Origin: Ceratodon purpureus
Taxonomy: Eukaryota; Streptophyta; Bryopsida; Pseudoditrichales; Ditrichaceae
Length of the DNA stretch: 64,000 nucleotides
Reading direction: 5' to 3'
Assembly: GCA_014871385.1 (NCBI GenBank)
Contig: CM026431.1
Location: 13,855,594-13,919,593 of the forward strand
Shown here: one piece after another, positions 62,540 to 64,000 of the stretch
How the letters are laid out: each line of letters starts with the position of its first letter
How positions within the stretch are numbered: position 1 is the stretch's first letter
Translations under genes and position numbers: made by a program
The notes under the pieces: model-generated
The model's input: only the letters and a program-made list of their open reading frames with translations
Database searches by the model: none
Told to the model about the DNA's origin: nothing

Positions 62540-63414
62540 CTTTTTAACCCCTAAAGTTCTGAGGGTATTTTTCATCAAAACTGCCTGAAAACAGCCCCCC
62601 TTCAAATCAAGGTGGATTTTGCTAAGTTGGGGTCATAATTAGTACATCTAACCATAAGATCTTGTAGCTAACTTCTATGTCTACATGTCCACCAAATCTT
62701 ACACACTCATTCCTCACCAATTGCAAGATCATAACGTTCAAAGTTGAAAATAAAGTTTTTTTTCCTTGCGCAAAAAAGGAACAGCAGAGTTTTAAAGGCC
62801 CAAAAAACCATTTTTTTGCATTACGGATTTTGGCGGTTTTGATGCACATCAAAGAAGACTGAGTTAGCTATTTGTATTGAAAAAATCATATTCAAAAAAG
62901 TTGTGGAAGGTTGCCAAAAAAATCATTTTTTGCTAGGGGGTATACTGAAATTCACAAACAAATGCCTTTTTCTGACAATAAAAATAGCATATGAAAAAAA
63001 TTTGGATTAAAAATCCGAACGGTGGGAACATGCTCTACTGCCTTCTCTATACATAGAAATTTTTATTTTTGAAAAATATCAAAATCTCAATTTTTGGTGG
63101 AATTTCAAAGTTTCATCTTTGGGCAGATTTTCGCAGATTTTCGCAATTTTGGGCAGTTTTGGGCAGTTTTGGGCAGAATTTGCTGCATTCACAGTGGTTC
63201 AGCAGCTGCCCTACGAGCAGCGTTTGACACTTAAACCTTCATAACTTTTGATCCTGATGTCGGAATTGAAAAATAAAAATACCCACACGAAGATCTCCAA
63301 ACGGCCCACCTTCAATAAAAATTTCAGAAAATCCCGATGTAAATTGCATTCATAGGTACATGCCCAAATTCCAAAAAAGCCCAAATGTGGATGATTGTCC
63401 TTTAGGGGTTAAAG
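62540..63414. repeat. Region bounded by inverted TTTAACCCCTAAAG ends
   Basis: CTTTTTAACCCCTAAAG at 62540-62556 and CTTTAGGGGTTAAAG at 63400-63414 face each other, enclosing about 870 bases of AT-rich sequence. The inner flank of the right copy is homologous to 299-360. This may be a non-autonomous element whose end motif is shared by the copy at the start of the window. No target duplication was established. Confidence 0.4.
63123..63176 (+). repeat. 10-bp tandem repeats (GCAGATTTTC, then TTTTGGGCAG)
   Basis: GCAGATTTTC occurs twice from 63123, then TTTTGGGCAG occurs three times without change at 63147-63176. It is a simple-sequence array in non-coding DNA. Confidence 0.8.
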
Positions 63415-64000
63415 TTTCATTGAGTAATTTGTTCTCGCACTCATTAGCACATGTGTCAACTTTTTTGCAGGCTTCAAGCCGTGATGGCTACAAATCACGT
63501 TCTATTTCATGGATTTTACTACAGAAAGTCCTTCGCACAATTCTTTGTACAACGCCCCAAAAACCATTTCTTTTTCTAGGTGTATATAGAAACTTAATTG
63601 CAAATGTAATTTCAAAACAATCCAAACAAAATCATTCCCAACTCCAATGGTGTTGAATTTCATCCAATAAGTTCAAACTTGTATGAAAACAATCGAATCT
63701 TTTTTTTCTCCTTGATTTAGAAATTTGGCTTCCAATATAAAACATGCCATGTGTTGTACAAAGTAATAAAAACAATATCTAGGCTTGCACAAAAATACAT
63801 GTTGGAATTCTATAACCATCTTGGATCAAATTGAAATTTTTACAATAAAAACTAGACTTGGTTTGGAATGTAATCCAACAAATTCTATTAAGACCAAATA
63901 TTCGATGAAGAAGTTACTTATGGTTATACAAAGTTTAACCTTGCATCCAAAATATGGAACTTCAATATTGAGGACGTTTAGGGTTTAAGTACAAAAACGG

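Larger units (their letters stand above)
62190..64000. other. AT-rich 3' flank with repeats
   Basis: No gene is supported. Frames at 62622-62852 (-), 63360-63656 (+) and 63785-63988 (+) lack domains and overlap the repeats listed here. The sequence from about 62540 to the end resembles non-coding repeat DNA. Confidence 0.55.

Overview
The window is nuclear DNA from a land plant, most likely a bryophyte or another non-seed plant. Spliced genes with GT-AG introns of about 80 to 500 bases sit in AT-rich spacers. Several proteins belong to plant families: BAHD acyltransferase, xyloglucan endotransglucosylase (XTH), GLUTAMINE DUMPER and a PATROL1-type MUN protein. I cannot name the genus from sequence alone. 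No rRNA, tRNA or CRISPR array was recognised.

Layout. 1-4379: AT-rich spacer with small inverted and direct repeats. 4380-11285 (+): 13-exon gene for a protein with an HNH-like domain, a telobox-like Myb repeat and a coiled coil. 11286-17938: spacer with a Stowaway-type MITE, then the leader of a GLUTAMINE DUMPER (GDU) gene (17939-18421, +). 19516-20995 (+): two-exon BAHD acyltransferase. 22251 to about 23073 (-): a second, divergent GDU-like gene whose first exon is unresolved. 23690-24110: a small GC-rich island. 24119-31640: a very AT-rich block with a fold-back element, coding-like remnants and inverted clusters of GTTACAT-type motifs, possibly one large decayed transposon.

31680-33274: GC-rich leader followed by four tandem copies of a roughly 188-bp repeat, leading into the PATROL1/unc-13-like MUN gene (33275-42455, +, 25 exons modelled). 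43397-45178 (+): seven-exon DUF4504 (UPF0739/C1orf74-like) gene. 45900-49400: a transposon graveyard with a hAT-like terminal-repeat element holding a second inverted-repeat element, then a broken pogo/jerky-type transposase. 50032-50085: a perfect 22-bp hairpin. 51343-52841 (+): a protein with two ubiquitin-like domains (the second ending in LRGG) and a C-terminal RING. 57243-59055 (+): an XTH with a membrane anchor instead of a normal signal peptide. 59520-59630: an orphan copy of the first exon of the ubiquitin-like/RING gene. 60621-62189 (+): an intronless, unrecognised multi-pass membrane protein with apparent internal repeats. 62190-64000: AT-rich repeats, one related in inverted orientation to a repeat at position 299.

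The genes do not form an obvious pathway. The BAHD gene and the two GDU-like genes lie within 5.2 kb, but this is proximity only. The entries most worth following up are the HNH-Myb protein, the LRGG-containing ubiquitin-like/RING protein, the anchored XTH and the internally repeated membrane protein.
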